Source: RHLJ01 sp965222205
GTDB lineage: Bacteria > Bacteroidota > Rhodothermia > Balneolales > Balneolaceae
Assembly: GCA_965222205.1 (NCBI GenBank)
Contig: OZ244932.1
Coordinates: forward strand, 3,286,001 to 3,350,000
Length of the DNA stretch: 64,000 bases
Direction of reading: 5' to 3'
Below the pieces are notes generated by a model. The model made no database searches and was not told the origin of the DNA. It was given only the letters and a program-made list of their open reading frames with translations. This document shows positions 15,887 through 24,345 of this stretch, in pieces. A program made the position numbers and the translations under genes. The first letter of the stretch is position 1, and the number at the start of each line of letters is the position of its first letter.

Positions 15887-17227
15887 TTATTTAATCAACA
15901 TCATCTTCTTGGTTTGAAGATGGCTTCCGGCCTGCAATCGGTAAATGTACATTCCACTTGCTAGGCGTGACGCATCGAAGGTTACTGTGTGGCCTCCTGA
16001 ATTTAATCTCCCATTCACCAAATCAGCTACTTCTTGTCCCAAGAGGTTGTACACTTTCAGGCTCACATCTCCCGAAGCAGGAAGATTGAACGAGATATTG
16101 GTACTTGGATTGAATGGATTTGGGTAGTTTTGGGAAAGTTTGAATGATTCAGCGGTTGAACTGATCTCATTATTTACTCCGGTAGCCTCACCGTATGACC
16201 ATAACTTGAGTGTCTCACCCAATCTTGCACCAAAAATCTGACTGTCGGTTGAAACTATGAAATTAAGTTCGGTGCCCCTTGCATAATCAGGAAAATCCCC
16301 GGTAATATTTGTAGAACTACTAAGATCAGCATCTACGACCATCAACCTTGAACCTGTCTCACTTCCATCCTGAATGGAGAGCAAGATATCATCGCCAAAT
16401 GTTATCATTCTGGCAATTGTACCTGAAGCCCCTATACTAAGTTCTTCGCGAGACTTTTCCTGCCAGGTTAGCCCTGCATCATCGCTGTAATCTAAGCCGG
16501 TATTGTGAGCAACTACAATTCTGCCACTGTTCGTAACCAGTGCTTTTTGCACACTTTTAGAAACTTCTTCTTCAGGATATACTTTTTCCCATGAAGAACT
16601 GTCTTTATGAGATTTAAATAATCCCTCTCCATTAGTTCCGGCAAGCAAATAGAAATTACTATCGAAACTGAACAAACTGTTAATAGCCTTGTTTCCATCA
16701 ACATCAGAAAAGGAATCGAATATCTCCCAGTTTATTCCTCCGTCAACGGACTTTAACATACCTACATCTCTTGCTGTGGAGGTAACTATAAGCGTATCGC
16801 CTATCGAAGAAAAGTATGTACCAAGAAAGAAAACAGGGAAGTTTGCTGTTCCTGGTGAAATGATTGACCATGAAGCACCTTTATCTACACTCTTTTTGAT
16901 CTTTCTTGTACCAAAAATATCTGTACCATATGCGTAGATAACCGAATCAGAATTATTCGAAAACAAAGCAAAGTTTGCTGATTTATCTTCTGCGCCAGAT
17001 TCATTCCATACTAAGCCTCCATTATCAGAATAGTACAATCCTGTCGAAAAATCTGCTTTCAAAGAACTAAGAAAAATCCTCGAACCATTGCTATGAATGC
17101 TTGCTATCCCCAATAATTCTTCGTCTACAATTAAAGAATCAACTTCATCTATAGTGCTCCAATTCTGAGCTTCTAACAGTCCCGAACTGATGCATAAAAT
17201 GAATAAAAATAACACCATTTTTCTCAT
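15887..17227 (-). CDS. Exported BNR-repeat beta-propeller protein with T9SS sorting domain
   Basis: A 446-residue secreted protein. The signal peptide is MRKMVLFLFILCISSGLLEAQ. Asp-box (SxDxGxxW) repeats are visible four times: SDNGGLVW, SVDKGASW, SVDGGINW and SDDAGLTW, the mark of sialidase-like or Ycf48/VPS10-like propellers. Sialidase catalytic residues are not evident, so an enzyme role should not be assumed. The last 85 residues form a type A T9SS C-terminal domain (LSQNYPNPFNPSTNISF ... MMLIK), which directs export through the outer membrane and usually surface attachment. That tail is almost identical to the one in the next gene upstream. Confidence 0.85.
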   Translation of the reverse strand: MRKMVLFLFILCISSGLLEAQNWSTIDEVDSLIVDEELLGIASIHSNGSRIFLSSLKADFSTGLYYSDNGGLVWNESGAEDKSANFALFSNNSDSVIYAYGTDIFGTRKIKKSVDKGASWSIISPGTANFPVFFLGTYFSSIGDTLIVTSTARDVGMLKSVDGGINWEIFDSFSDVDGNKAINSLFSFDSNFYLLAGTNGEGLFKSHKDSSSWEKVYPEEEVSKSVQKALVTNSGRIVVAHNTGLDYSDDAGLTWQEKSREELSIGASGTIARMITFGDDILLSIQDGSETGSRLMVVDADLSSSTNITGDFPDYARGTELNFIVSTDSQIFGARLGETLKLWSYGEATGVNNEISSTAESFKLSQNYPNPFNPSTNISFNLPASGDVSLKVYNLLGQEVADLVNGRLNSGGHTVTFDASRLASGMYIYRLQAGSHLQTKKMMLIK

Positions 17228-17248
17228 AATCTCATTTATTTGTTTCAG

Positions 17249-17280
17249 AAAAGTCTCTTAATCTAAATTAAGAGACTTTT
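17249..17280 (-). terminator. Rho-independent terminator between two T9SS cargo genes
   Basis: A perfect 14-bp inverted repeat (17249-17262 with 17267-17280) with a 4-base loop and A/T tracts on both sides. It lies just after the stop of the 17289-19475 gene, read leftward. Confidence 0.85.
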
Positions 17281-17288
17281 TGATTTAG

Positions 17289-19475
17289 TTATTTAATCAA
17301 CATCATCTTTTTAGTTTGAAGATGGCTTCCGGCTTGTAAACGATAAATGTACATTCCACTTGCTAAGCGTGACGCATCAAAAGACACAGTATGACTTCCA
17401 GAATTCAATCTTCCATTCACTAAAGCAGCTACTTCCTGTCCCAAGAGATTGTACACTTTCAGACTCACATCTCCCGAAGCCGGAAGATTGAACGAGATAT
17501 TGGTGCTCGGGTTAAATGGATTGGGGTAGTTTTGGGAGAGTTTGAACTCGTTTGGATTTACTTCTTCTTCGTTCCCAACCGCAAATTGGTCGTTTACAAA
17601 TTCTACCTCCGCTGTTACAAAAGTCTCTCCACGAATTGCTTTATAAGTCATTGGTGATGGATTCGATTCATCGACTATCCAAAAGAAGTGACGAGTTTCC
17701 GGATCGTACGTTGCTGTTGAAGGCATATCTGAAACTTCAACTGCGGGAATCGTCATATCCGGACTCATCGCACTAACATACAAACTTACGGTGTCTCCAG
17801 GGCTAATCAGAATCGGCCCGTCGTTAAATACACCTGGATAACCGATATACAAGCTCATTGATCGGTTAATGGATTCCTGATTCCCAATAAAGGTTTTATG
17901 TACTGTTTGATTGAAGCTCTGTCCTTCTCCCCCGGAGATTCTTCTGTTATTGATCCGGTAGCTCTTCAACACCATTTTTTTCTCGTTAAAGTCCCAATCG
18001 AATCTTACTTCGATAGTGCTTCCATCGGAGAGCAAATCCCGCTGAATATGAAATCCAAAGGTTGTATCACCCGCTGCATTAAAAGAAAAGTTCTTAGAGC
18101 CTTGATATGACCCATCACTACCATAGAGTGTTTCATTTACTCCTGAAAAATATATTTCTCCAGTAGCAAAATCTCTTCTGTACGTTTCTTGCTTTGTTTG
18201 AACAAAATAAGGCTCGTCGTTAAAATTGAGAAACTCTCTGAACATTCGTACCGTTCTGTTATTCAGCCTGAGGGTGTCATCAATAATTGTGAAGCTTCTT
18301 ACTTCTACCTGATTAGCGTGTTCATCATAATCCATTTCAGTTTTAATAGACACACGTTTCCTTTCGGGTTCCATAGTTTCAGCATTTTCACCTACTTCGA
18401 ACACTAATAAAGAGTCTACAACAATACCTCCTGCAGAGTGCTCTCTTTGATAGCTTGAGTAAGCATTATAAAACACCCAGGTAGAATCATCCCAGAAAAA
18501 GCCTTCTGCATCAGTATAAGAATCATCCGGGGCATACATAAAATGAAGGCTATCTTCGCCAACATAGCTCATACCTTCTTCATCATAAAACTTGCTGATT
18601 TGGTAAATATATCTTCCCCCATCTCCAAGCTTTGTATAGTCTATATTACCACTTGTTTTTTCACCTTCATTATTAAAATACTCTCTTTTTCTAATCTGGT
18701 ATTCTGGAGTACTTTCCTGCAGATCGGTTGAGTTTAATACCCCGCCAAAATATCCTTCATTGTAGAAGTAGTAATAATTCTCGGCATTTCTTCTTCTTTG
18801 TAAAGAGTTAAGCTGATAATCCATCAGCTCCAATTGGTAATCGTAGGATAATCGTAAGGTATCCAGGCCAAACTCGTCCTGGTATGATAAATACCTGGTT
18901 CCTTTTTGCCACCCGATTTCAGGAGAATAATAGTCCCAAAATTGTTCCCGGGTTGCGTCTTCGGCTGGAACAAGGGGAGTTATTGAACGCTGACCCGTAT
19001 ACGGCTCAACATAAGGTGCCTGATAGAAATAGGTTACGGAACTATCATTATGACCCTCAGAAAAATACCCATTTTGAATCCGCATAGGCATCCATTTTGT
19101 ACTATCTGGCGACCATACGTACTGGTTGTTTTTGTAGGTATAGCTTAGCGTATCTCCCTCATAAAAACGCCTTGAAAATGTCTGAGGGGTAAACATGGTA
19201 TCCATCAGGTTTTTCCATTCGGAATAACTCCATGAAGTATCTTGCGGGAGGCTGCTCAATGCCGCTGTTTCTGCAAAAATGGATTTCATCGCGATATCTT
19301 CAAAACTCAATACCCAATCGTCTGCCTGTTTTACATTCGGAGAAACCTGATATAAAAATGCTTTGTGACTAGCATTGAGATACTGTCCATCTACCCGGTC
19401 TTTAGTACTTTGCTGAGCAACTAGTGCCCCTGTACCCATAACGAAAACTATTAGTAGTAGCGTTAACTTCTTCAT
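17289..19475 (-). CDS. Large exported protein of unknown function with T9SS sorting domain
   Basis: A 728-residue secreted protein. It starts with a signal peptide (MKKLTLLLIVFVMGTGALVAQ). The body is rich in Tyr, Ser and acidic residues with recurring strand pairs of the kind YxYxxG...W, such as YYQAPYVEPYTGQRS and YYYFYNEGYFGG, suggesting YD/MORN-like beta repeats. I cannot name a family. At about 590-640 there is an Ig-like segment (DTVSLYVSAMSPDMTIP), then the type A T9SS tail LSQNYPNPFNPSTNISF to MMLIK. The tail differs from that of the downstream gene at only three residues in 85. Likely surface-exposed; no catalytic motif is visible. Confidence 0.8.
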   Translation of the reverse strand: MKKLTLLLIVFVMGTGALVAQQSTKDRVDGQYLNASHKAFLYQVSPNVKQADDWVLSFEDIAMKSIFAETAALSSLPQDTSWSYSEWKNLMDTMFTPQTFSRRFYEGDTLSYTYKNNQYVWSPDSTKWMPMRIQNGYFSEGHNDSSVTYFYQAPYVEPYTGQRSITPLVPAEDATREQFWDYYSPEIGWQKGTRYLSYQDEFGLDTLRLSYDYQLELMDYQLNSLQRRRNAENYYYFYNEGYFGGVLNSTDLQESTPEYQIRKREYFNNEGEKTSGNIDYTKLGDGGRYIYQISKFYDEEGMSYVGEDSLHFMYAPDDSYTDAEGFFWDDSTWVFYNAYSSYQREHSAGGIVVDSLLVFEVGENAETMEPERKRVSIKTEMDYDEHANQVEVRSFTIIDDTLRLNNRTVRMFREFLNFNDEPYFVQTKQETYRRDFATGEIYFSGVNETLYGSDGSYQGSKNFSFNAAGDTTFGFHIQRDLLSDGSTIEVRFDWDFNEKKMVLKSYRINNRRISGGEGQSFNQTVHKTFIGNQESINRSMSLYIGYPGVFNDGPILISPGDTVSLYVSAMSPDMTIPAVEVSDMPSTATYDPETRHFFWIVDESNPSPMTYKAIRGETFVTAEVEFVNDQFAVGNEEEVNPNEFKLSQNYPNPFNPSTNISFNLPASGDVSLKVYNLLGQEVAALVNGRLNSGSHTVSFDASRLASGMYIYRLQAGSHLQTKKMMLIK

Positions 19476-19584
19476 ACTGCCTGTTTTTAAGTTGATAATT
19501 CATACCGAAATTCTTCTTCTGGTACTTAAATCAATTTCAAGGTTTTTGAAGGGTTAAGAAATCACCCAAATGGGGTATTCTTTA

Positions 19585-20265
19585 TTATGCTAAATTACGC
19601 CTCAGAGCAAGCTTTACCGCCGCCGCACGTGAATTTACATGCATTTTCTTGTAGATATTTTTGATGTGTGTTTTTACAGTCCAGGGGCTTAAAAAAACAT
19701 CTTCCGCAATCTGTTTATTAGTTTTCCCATCAACCACATGTTGTAAAATTTTTAGCTCGGCTGGGCTTAGGTCAAAGGGCACTTCACTTCTTTTCTCATT
19801 CTGAAATGCTAGTGGGTTCTTAACCATATCCAGTACTTTTTTTGCAATAGAAGGGGAGATTGGGGAGCCACCATTATGAATTTCTTTAATCGAATTTACC
19901 ACTTCGTCAATGGCGGTGTCTTTGAGCAAGTAACCTGAAGCACCCACATTGATAGATTCAAAAATACGTTCGTCATCCTCGAAAACAGTAAACATGATAA
20001 CCTCAACATCTGGGAAATCCTGTTTAAGTTGAAAGGTGGCTTCTATTCCCGAAATTCCGGGAAGTTCTATATCCATTAAAACCACATCTGGGATGGTCTC
20101 GGAGTTATTCCTTTGTATTTTTTGTAGGAATGATTCCGCCGATTCAGCAACTAGTACCACGTTCAGTTCGGGATAAAACTGAAGTAACTCAACCAGTCGT
20201 TTTCTGAATATATCGTGATCTTCAACGATACTTACTCTTAGTAGCTTGCTTTGTTCTGAATCCAT
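19585..20265 (-). CDS. NarL/FixJ-family response regulator
   Basis: A 226-residue two-component regulator. Receiver domain at about 8-130: acidic pocket E15/D16, phosphoacceptor D65 in VVLMDIELPG, and K115-region SGYLLKDTAIDEV. The LuxR-type DNA-binding domain is at about 160-226 (LSPAELKILQHVVDGKTN, then KQIAEDVFLSPWTVKTHIKN by motif). No kinase gene adjoins it. The partial NarX/DesK-type kinase at the left edge of the window belongs to the right kinase class, but there is no evidence linking them. Lying between T9SS cargo genes, it may act on them, which is only inference from position. Confidence 0.9.
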   Translation of the reverse strand: MDSEQSKLLRVSIVEDHDIFRKRLVELLQFYPELNVVLVAESAESFLQKIQRNNSETIPDVVLMDIELPGISGIEATFQLKQDFPDVEVIMFTVFEDDERIFESINVGASGYLLKDTAIDEVVNSIKEIHNGGSPISPSIAKKVLDMVKNPLAFQNEKRSEVPFDLSPAELKILQHVVDGKTNKQIAEDVFLSPWTVKTHIKNIYKKMHVNSRAAAVKLALRRNLA

Positions 20266-20386
20266 AGTTTTTTAATTGTGCCTCTGAGTATCTCACAATT
20301 ATCTAAACTTACCAATACCCCGAAATAGTGATTTTGCAATAGCTCGCATACTTCAACTATCTCAGATAATTCTGTTTTGCTGGATT

Positions 20387-20863
20387 CTAATTCCTATCCG
20401 GCATTTCCGGCGGGGTGCCTCCGGGAAGTACATCTCTTTCTTCCGGGTTGATTGGAGTAATGTAGTGACTGCCCGAATCCTCATCGAAACCAAGTTCATA
20501 GTTTATTCCATCAGAATACATATTTACTGAGCCTGCCAGCTTTCCACCTCTGAGAATCAAGGTTGCCTGGCCGGTTTCCTGATCGTTTACATACGCTGAA
20601 ATCGCAACTATGCCCGGCATGGTCTCTTCCATCTGCCGGATTTGAAGCGTATAAACACTCCCGTCGGCTAACTTAACTGAAAGCTCATCCCCGGGATCTG
20701 ACGAAGTGAGTGCTTCTATATCCAGTTCCAGTAATATTTTGGATTGAGTCTGAGATGATTCTTCCTGCCCGTTTGAGGCGGTTTCATTGGGGGCTTTCTC
20801 CGCTTTTGCACATGCTAAGCTTCCCAGAACAAGTAGCGCTATTACCAACCTTGAGTACTTCAT
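20387..20863 (-). CDS. Lipoprotein resembling the prodomain of the adjacent metalloprotease
   Basis: A 158-residue lipoprotein. The lipobox is LGSLAC with Cys18, followed by a Ser/Glu/Gln-rich linker to about residue 42. The folded part (about 43-145) lines up by eye with residues 48-150 of the metzincin encoded 1 bp upstream: MPGIVAISAY against MPGVISFRGY, GGKLAGSVNMYSDG against KGALNGIYYDDFD, and YELGFDED against YFGYDNSK. It has no protease domain and lacks the cysteine present near the end of that prodomain. It may be a stand-alone inhibitor, chaperone or membrane tether for the protease. The role is inferred; the similarity is what I can see. Confidence 0.65.
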   Translation of the reverse strand: MKYSRLVIALLVLGSLACAKAEKAPNETASNGQEESSQTQSKILLELDIEALTSSDPGDELSVKLADGSVYTLQIRQMEETMPGIVAISAYVNDQETGQATLILRGGKLAGSVNMYSDGINYELGFDEDSGSHYITPINPEERDVLPGGTPPEMPDRN

Positions 20864-20864
20864 A

Positions 20865-23543
20865 TTACTTTATTAAAACCATTTGACGGGTTAGTATTTG
20901 AGAACCGGTTTGCAGGCGATAGATATAAACACCACTCGAAAGGTTAGAAGCATCAAACTGTACCTCGTGTTCTCCTGCTTGCTGCTTGCCTTCAAACAAG
21001 GTTGCAATTTTTTGCCCTTGAATATTGAACACTTCAAGATGGATATTTTCAGCCTCCCTCAATGTATAACTAATCGTTGTAGCCGGGTTAAATGGGTTCG
21101 GATAATTCTGATCTAAGGCTATTTTCACAGGGGTATCGCCAGGCTCGTTTGAAACCATATTTGCTACTGTGAGCGTTATCGGAACCTCCAGAGAAGGATT
21201 CTGAGGGTCGTTTGTTCTTACCTTCATCGTGGTTTGATACGTACCCGCATCCACTCCCCGGGTTGTGAACTGCAAGCTTCTGCTTGATGAAGCATCTTCT
21301 AAAGTAAACCCAGTCGACTCAGAAACTGATAACCAGGGATATGGAGCACTAATTTGTTTTACCTCAATATCATCGATATCAATGGTCGAACCATTTTCAT
21401 CACTTCGATTTAGAATCAGCATTTCACCCGGACTAAAACCACCTACATACGGGTTTTCATATACAGTACTTCCGTTTAGTATATACCGAATTACTTCATT
21501 ATCAGGATCCATTACCATTTTGATTTCATTATATGTACCAATATCTATGGTACCAGCATTAGTTGCTGAGAATGTAACCTGATCCTCTTCATTAATATCT
21601 GCCGCAAAGAATACCCCCTGACCAATGATTATGGCCGCAGAAAACTCTCCGTTTTTTCCATCACTAACGTAGATATCATAAGTTTCCGTATCACTTGAAA
21701 CTGAAAAGTTAACGGTGATTTCATAGCTTCCGAACTGCTGGAATCCAAAAAATGGGGCACTTATAAATTTCGTATTTCCAGTACCGTCACCTTCAACCCG
21801 AAGATGTTGGCTACCCGTATTCGCATTAGCAGATGAAATCATAAACTCATCATCAGAAACAGCCCTCCATTCTGAAAGTCCTTCAAAAGTACCGGCTGAA
21901 AAACCTTCCCCACTTTCGAAAGAAGTAGAATACAATGTTTGTTCTGCAACAATCGACTTTGCCTTGTTAGCCTTATTCTTAGAATGGTTGGCTGCTCTTT
22001 TTGTAATTCTCTCAAAAGAAGCGGGCTCAATAATGCTTCCCATTTTTTTAGTTCTTTTGAAACCATTACCAGAAAATCCGAAGTCGATATCCCAGACCAG
22101 AACACTTTGCCCATCATTAAAAATCTGGAATGGGATCGTCAGGTCATCCTCTCGGTTCATTTCTACATTTATTACATCAGCCAGTAAACTTGCCGTTGGC
22201 GCATTGGTCTGTGTATCACGATAGTTAGAAACGGTCCGCTTTATTTCCCTCATGCTTCTGGCGTTATCTGTAGGAACGGTGCTACTACTTTGACCTGTGG
22301 CTGTTCCAAGAAAACTAAGCCCGGGGCTTGAAAAGTAGGGCGCTTCATCCAGTCCATCTGAATACGCCATCACGGTATGATAATTAGAGGGCGTATTCTG
22401 AAATCCAGCTGAGTAGTGGAACAATCCTCCGCCATCAGATGCTGCTGAAGATTGTTGCGTTCGCGAGTGTGCATTCCCCATATTATGCCCAATTTCATGA
22501 ACCAACGTAAAGGTATCTGCAATTTGCTGAACTCTGTTTAAATTAAATCCGAAGCTTGGATTTCCTCCCGATGTAGAAAGCCTCCAACCAAGACCGCCAG
22601 TATCTTCGATTTTTACCAATAGAGAAACAATGTCTGCCCCAAAAGTATCCCGAACGCCGTGCACTTCCTGCATAAATCCATTATGCCCGTCTTCTGCATC
22701 AAAAACAGGGGCATTATCATTTTGTGTGAACCGTCTAAGTCTAACGTCTGAATCACTTAGGCCATCATTTTCTTCATCGTAGGATGTCTTTAGGGTAGTA
22801 ACAAGTCTTAAGTCTACTCCAACTCCACTATTGTTAAGAGCCGTTTGTGAAAGGTTTACCGATTGCGCTATTACTCCTGCAATATCTCCGAAACCGGTTG
22901 TAGTAGCCCAGTCTTCGGCCGCCTGTGTATAGACAATCATTAAATCAATAGTAACGCTATCGTCTTCAGAATCCACCAACGGTGCGGCTACAGATGCAGT
23001 GCTATTTGCTGCTTTCTGTTTTAGAGATGTGCCCGGAGTTCGAAAATGCGGGACCGGAATGAGTTCATCTGAATGATCGATTCCACAGGTAAGCCGATGC
23101 TCAATTCGTTCATTCCGGAAAGACATATAATTTTTCGCTTTGGAATTATCATAACCGAAATAAGTAGGGGCATCGAAGTCATCGTAATATATCCCATTAA
23201 GCGCGCCCTTATTGTAGGTGAAAGCAAAAACTTTGTCTTTATTTCCTTCTTTATAACCCCTGAAAGAAATTACACCGGGCATGTATTCTTCTCTATCCAG
23301 AACTATTAAACGATCGGTAGTTTCTTTTGCTTTGTGAAACTGAAGAATTGTTCCCCTGTTTATCTCCGGGTTCGTAAAAATCTCTTCATTTAAAGTGAAG
23401 TAAGTCTTGTCTGTTGTTTCCTTCTGAAGAGTATTCTGATCAGTTTCATTAATTTGATTGAGTGAAAATACCTGACTTATACCTGGTACTGATAGTATAA
23501 CAACAAGGAATAGCCCTACTGCTAAGGAATTGATAACTTTCAT
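20865..23543 (-). CDS. Secreted metzincin zinc metalloprotease with T9SS sorting domain
   Basis: An 892-residue preproprotein. Signal peptide at 1-24; prodomain at about 45-160 ending in LTCGIDHSDE, whose Cys153 could act as a cysteine switch; catalytic domain at about 190-440. The zinc motif H350-EIGH-NMGNA-H360 and the Met-turn YHTVMAYSD identify a metzincin of the reprolysin-like/M72 type. The next part (about 540-720) is lectin-like with LSEWRAVSDDEF and EIKMVMDPDNEVIRY, resembling a concanavalin/LamG fold, followed by an Ig-like domain and the T9SS tail LDQNYPNPFNPATTISY to MVLIK. Its start codon lies at the edge of an 11-bp inverted repeat. The prodomain-like lipoprotein is 1 bp downstream. 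Confidence 0.9.
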   Translation of the reverse strand: MKVINSLAVGLFLVVILSVPGISQVFSLNQINETDQNTLQKETTDKTYFTLNEEIFTNPEINRGTILQFHKAKETTDRLIVLDREEYMPGVISFRGYKEGNKDKVFAFTYNKGALNGIYYDDFDAPTYFGYDNSKAKNYMSFRNERIEHRLTCGIDHSDELIPVPHFRTPGTSLKQKAANSTASVAAPLVDSEDDSVTIDLMIVYTQAAEDWATTTGFGDIAGVIAQSVNLSQTALNNSGVGVDLRLVTTLKTSYDEENDGLSDSDVRLRRFTQNDNAPVFDAEDGHNGFMQEVHGVRDTFGADIVSLLVKIEDTGGLGWRLSTSGGNPSFGFNLNRVQQIADTFTLVHEIGHNMGNAHSRTQQSSAASDGGGLFHYSAGFQNTPSNYHTVMAYSDGLDEAPYFSSPGLSFLGTATGQSSSTVPTDNARSMREIKRTVSNYRDTQTNAPTASLLADVINVEMNREDDLTIPFQIFNDGQSVLVWDIDFGFSGNGFKRTKKMGSIIEPASFERITKRAANHSKNKANKAKSIVAEQTLYSTSFESGEGFSAGTFEGLSEWRAVSDDEFMISSANANTGSQHLRVEGDGTGNTKFISAPFFGFQQFGSYEITVNFSVSSDTETYDIYVSDGKNGEFSAAIIIGQGVFFAADINEEDQVTFSATNAGTIDIGTYNEIKMVMDPDNEVIRYILNGSTVYENPYVGGFSPGEMLILNRSDENGSTIDIDDIEVKQISAPYPWLSVSESTGFTLEDASSSRSLQFTTRGVDAGTYQTTMKVRTNDPQNPSLEVPITLTVANMVSNEPGDTPVKIALDQNYPNPFNPATTISYTLREAENIHLEVFNIQGQKIATLFEGKQQAGEHEVQFDASNLSSGVYIYRLQTGSQILTRQMVLIK

Positions 23544-23579
23544 ATTGAACGGCTTGATTAGTTAATTACCGTTCAATAT
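23542..23579 (-). promoter_or_regulatory. Inverted repeat spanning the protease start codon
   Basis: ATATTGAACGG (23542-23552) and CCGTTCAATAT (23569-23579) are perfect 11-bp arms around a 16-base spacer. The protease ATG occupies 23541-23543, so on mRNA the stem would run into the start codon. It could be an operator or a translation-controlling stem-loop. Confidence 0.5.
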
Positions 23580-23639
23580 CAGAAACTCAGCGCTAAAAAA
23601 ATATTTTTTTGAAGGAAAGGACGAATCTTAATCTAATGT

Positions 23640-23927
23640 TTACCGCCCCTTCAACAACCCGGTAAGATTAAGCTTATGAATGGGAATCAAATAGCTTGAG
23701 AGCAGCTCGTCTTTGTGGATGCCCAACAAGCCTGTTCCACGGAAATCAACCACACATACTTTTTCTTCTTTTTGTACCACTTCGCCAATTCCGTAAAACT
23801 CCGGGCTTGGACCATAGTACACTAAATCTCCTTTACTCAGGGTGTTCTTTGCTCTGCGGTGATAGGGTTTTATCACAGGGAGTAGATCTAATCGATATGA
23901 AAGTCTTCGTTTCCCTCTCAGGGACAT
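23640..23927 (-). CDS. Small protein of unknown function coupled to tsaE
   Basis: A 95-residue basic protein. I do not recognise the family. The N-terminus is Arg/Lys-rich (SLRGKRRLSYR) and the middle looks like a small SH3/KOW-type barrel (KGDLVYYGPSPEFYGIGEVV, then VCVVDFRGTGLLG). There is no signal peptide or membrane helix. It starts on the last base of the tsaE stop region (1-bp overlap at 23927) and is probably translationally coupled to it. A nucleic-acid or ribosome-associated role would suit the charge, but that is a guess. Confidence 0.6.
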   Translation of the reverse strand: MSLRGKRRLSYRLDLLPVIKPYHRRAKNTLSKGDLVYYGPSPEFYGIGEVVQKEEKVCVVDFRGTGLLGIHKDELLSSYLIPIHKLNLTGLLKGR

Positions 23928-24337
23928 CAGGGTTTTTGTTTAATGATTTCTCTTTTTGTATCTCCGATATGTTTGATGGTTAACCAAACGGCTTCGGGTG
24001 GGATTAAATTTCTAATTTTTTGCGACCATTCCACAATCGAAATTCCTTCTCCATAAAAATATTCTTCCACGCCAATTTCGAGGGCTTCCTGTTCATTTTC
24101 AAGTCGGTAGCAATCGAAGTGGAAAACCGGCACAGAACCCTGGTACTCATTAATTAACGTGAATGTCGGTGAACTCACCTGTTCTTCCTTCACTCCAAAA
24201 AAAGAGGCTATCCCTTTTACAAAGTGCGTTTTACCTGCTCCAAGATCACCATCCAGGCAAACTACATCACCAGGGGAAAGTTCCTTTGCAAAGTCTTTTC
24301 CTTGCTGAATGGTTTCCTTAACTGAATTGCTGATCAT
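23927..24337 (-). CDS. tsaE: TsaE, ATPase of tRNA threonylcarbamoyladenosine (t6A) synthesis
   Basis: TsaE works with TsaB and TsaD to place the threonylcarbamoyl group on A37 of ANN-decoding tRNAs. The 136-residue product is of usual length. The Walker A motif is GDLGAGKT at 30-37. The family signature VSSPTFTLINEYQG is present, followed by FHFDCYRLENEQEALEIG and GISIVEWSQKI, all standard TsaE features. It lies 8 bp after porX. The other t6A genes are not in the window. Confidence 0.95.
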   Translation of the reverse strand: MISNSVKETIQQGKDFAKELSPGDVVCLDGDLGAGKTHFVKGIASFFGVKEEQVSSPTFTLINEYQGSVPVFHFDCYRLENEQEALEIGVEEYFYGEGISIVEWSQKIRNLIPPEAVWLTIKHIGDTKREIIKQKP

Positions 24338-24345
24338 CAGAATGC

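Noticed and set aside
15887..17227. Secreted sialidase
   Set aside because: Asp boxes are present but the catalytic Arg triad and Tyr/Glu pair of sialidases could not be placed.
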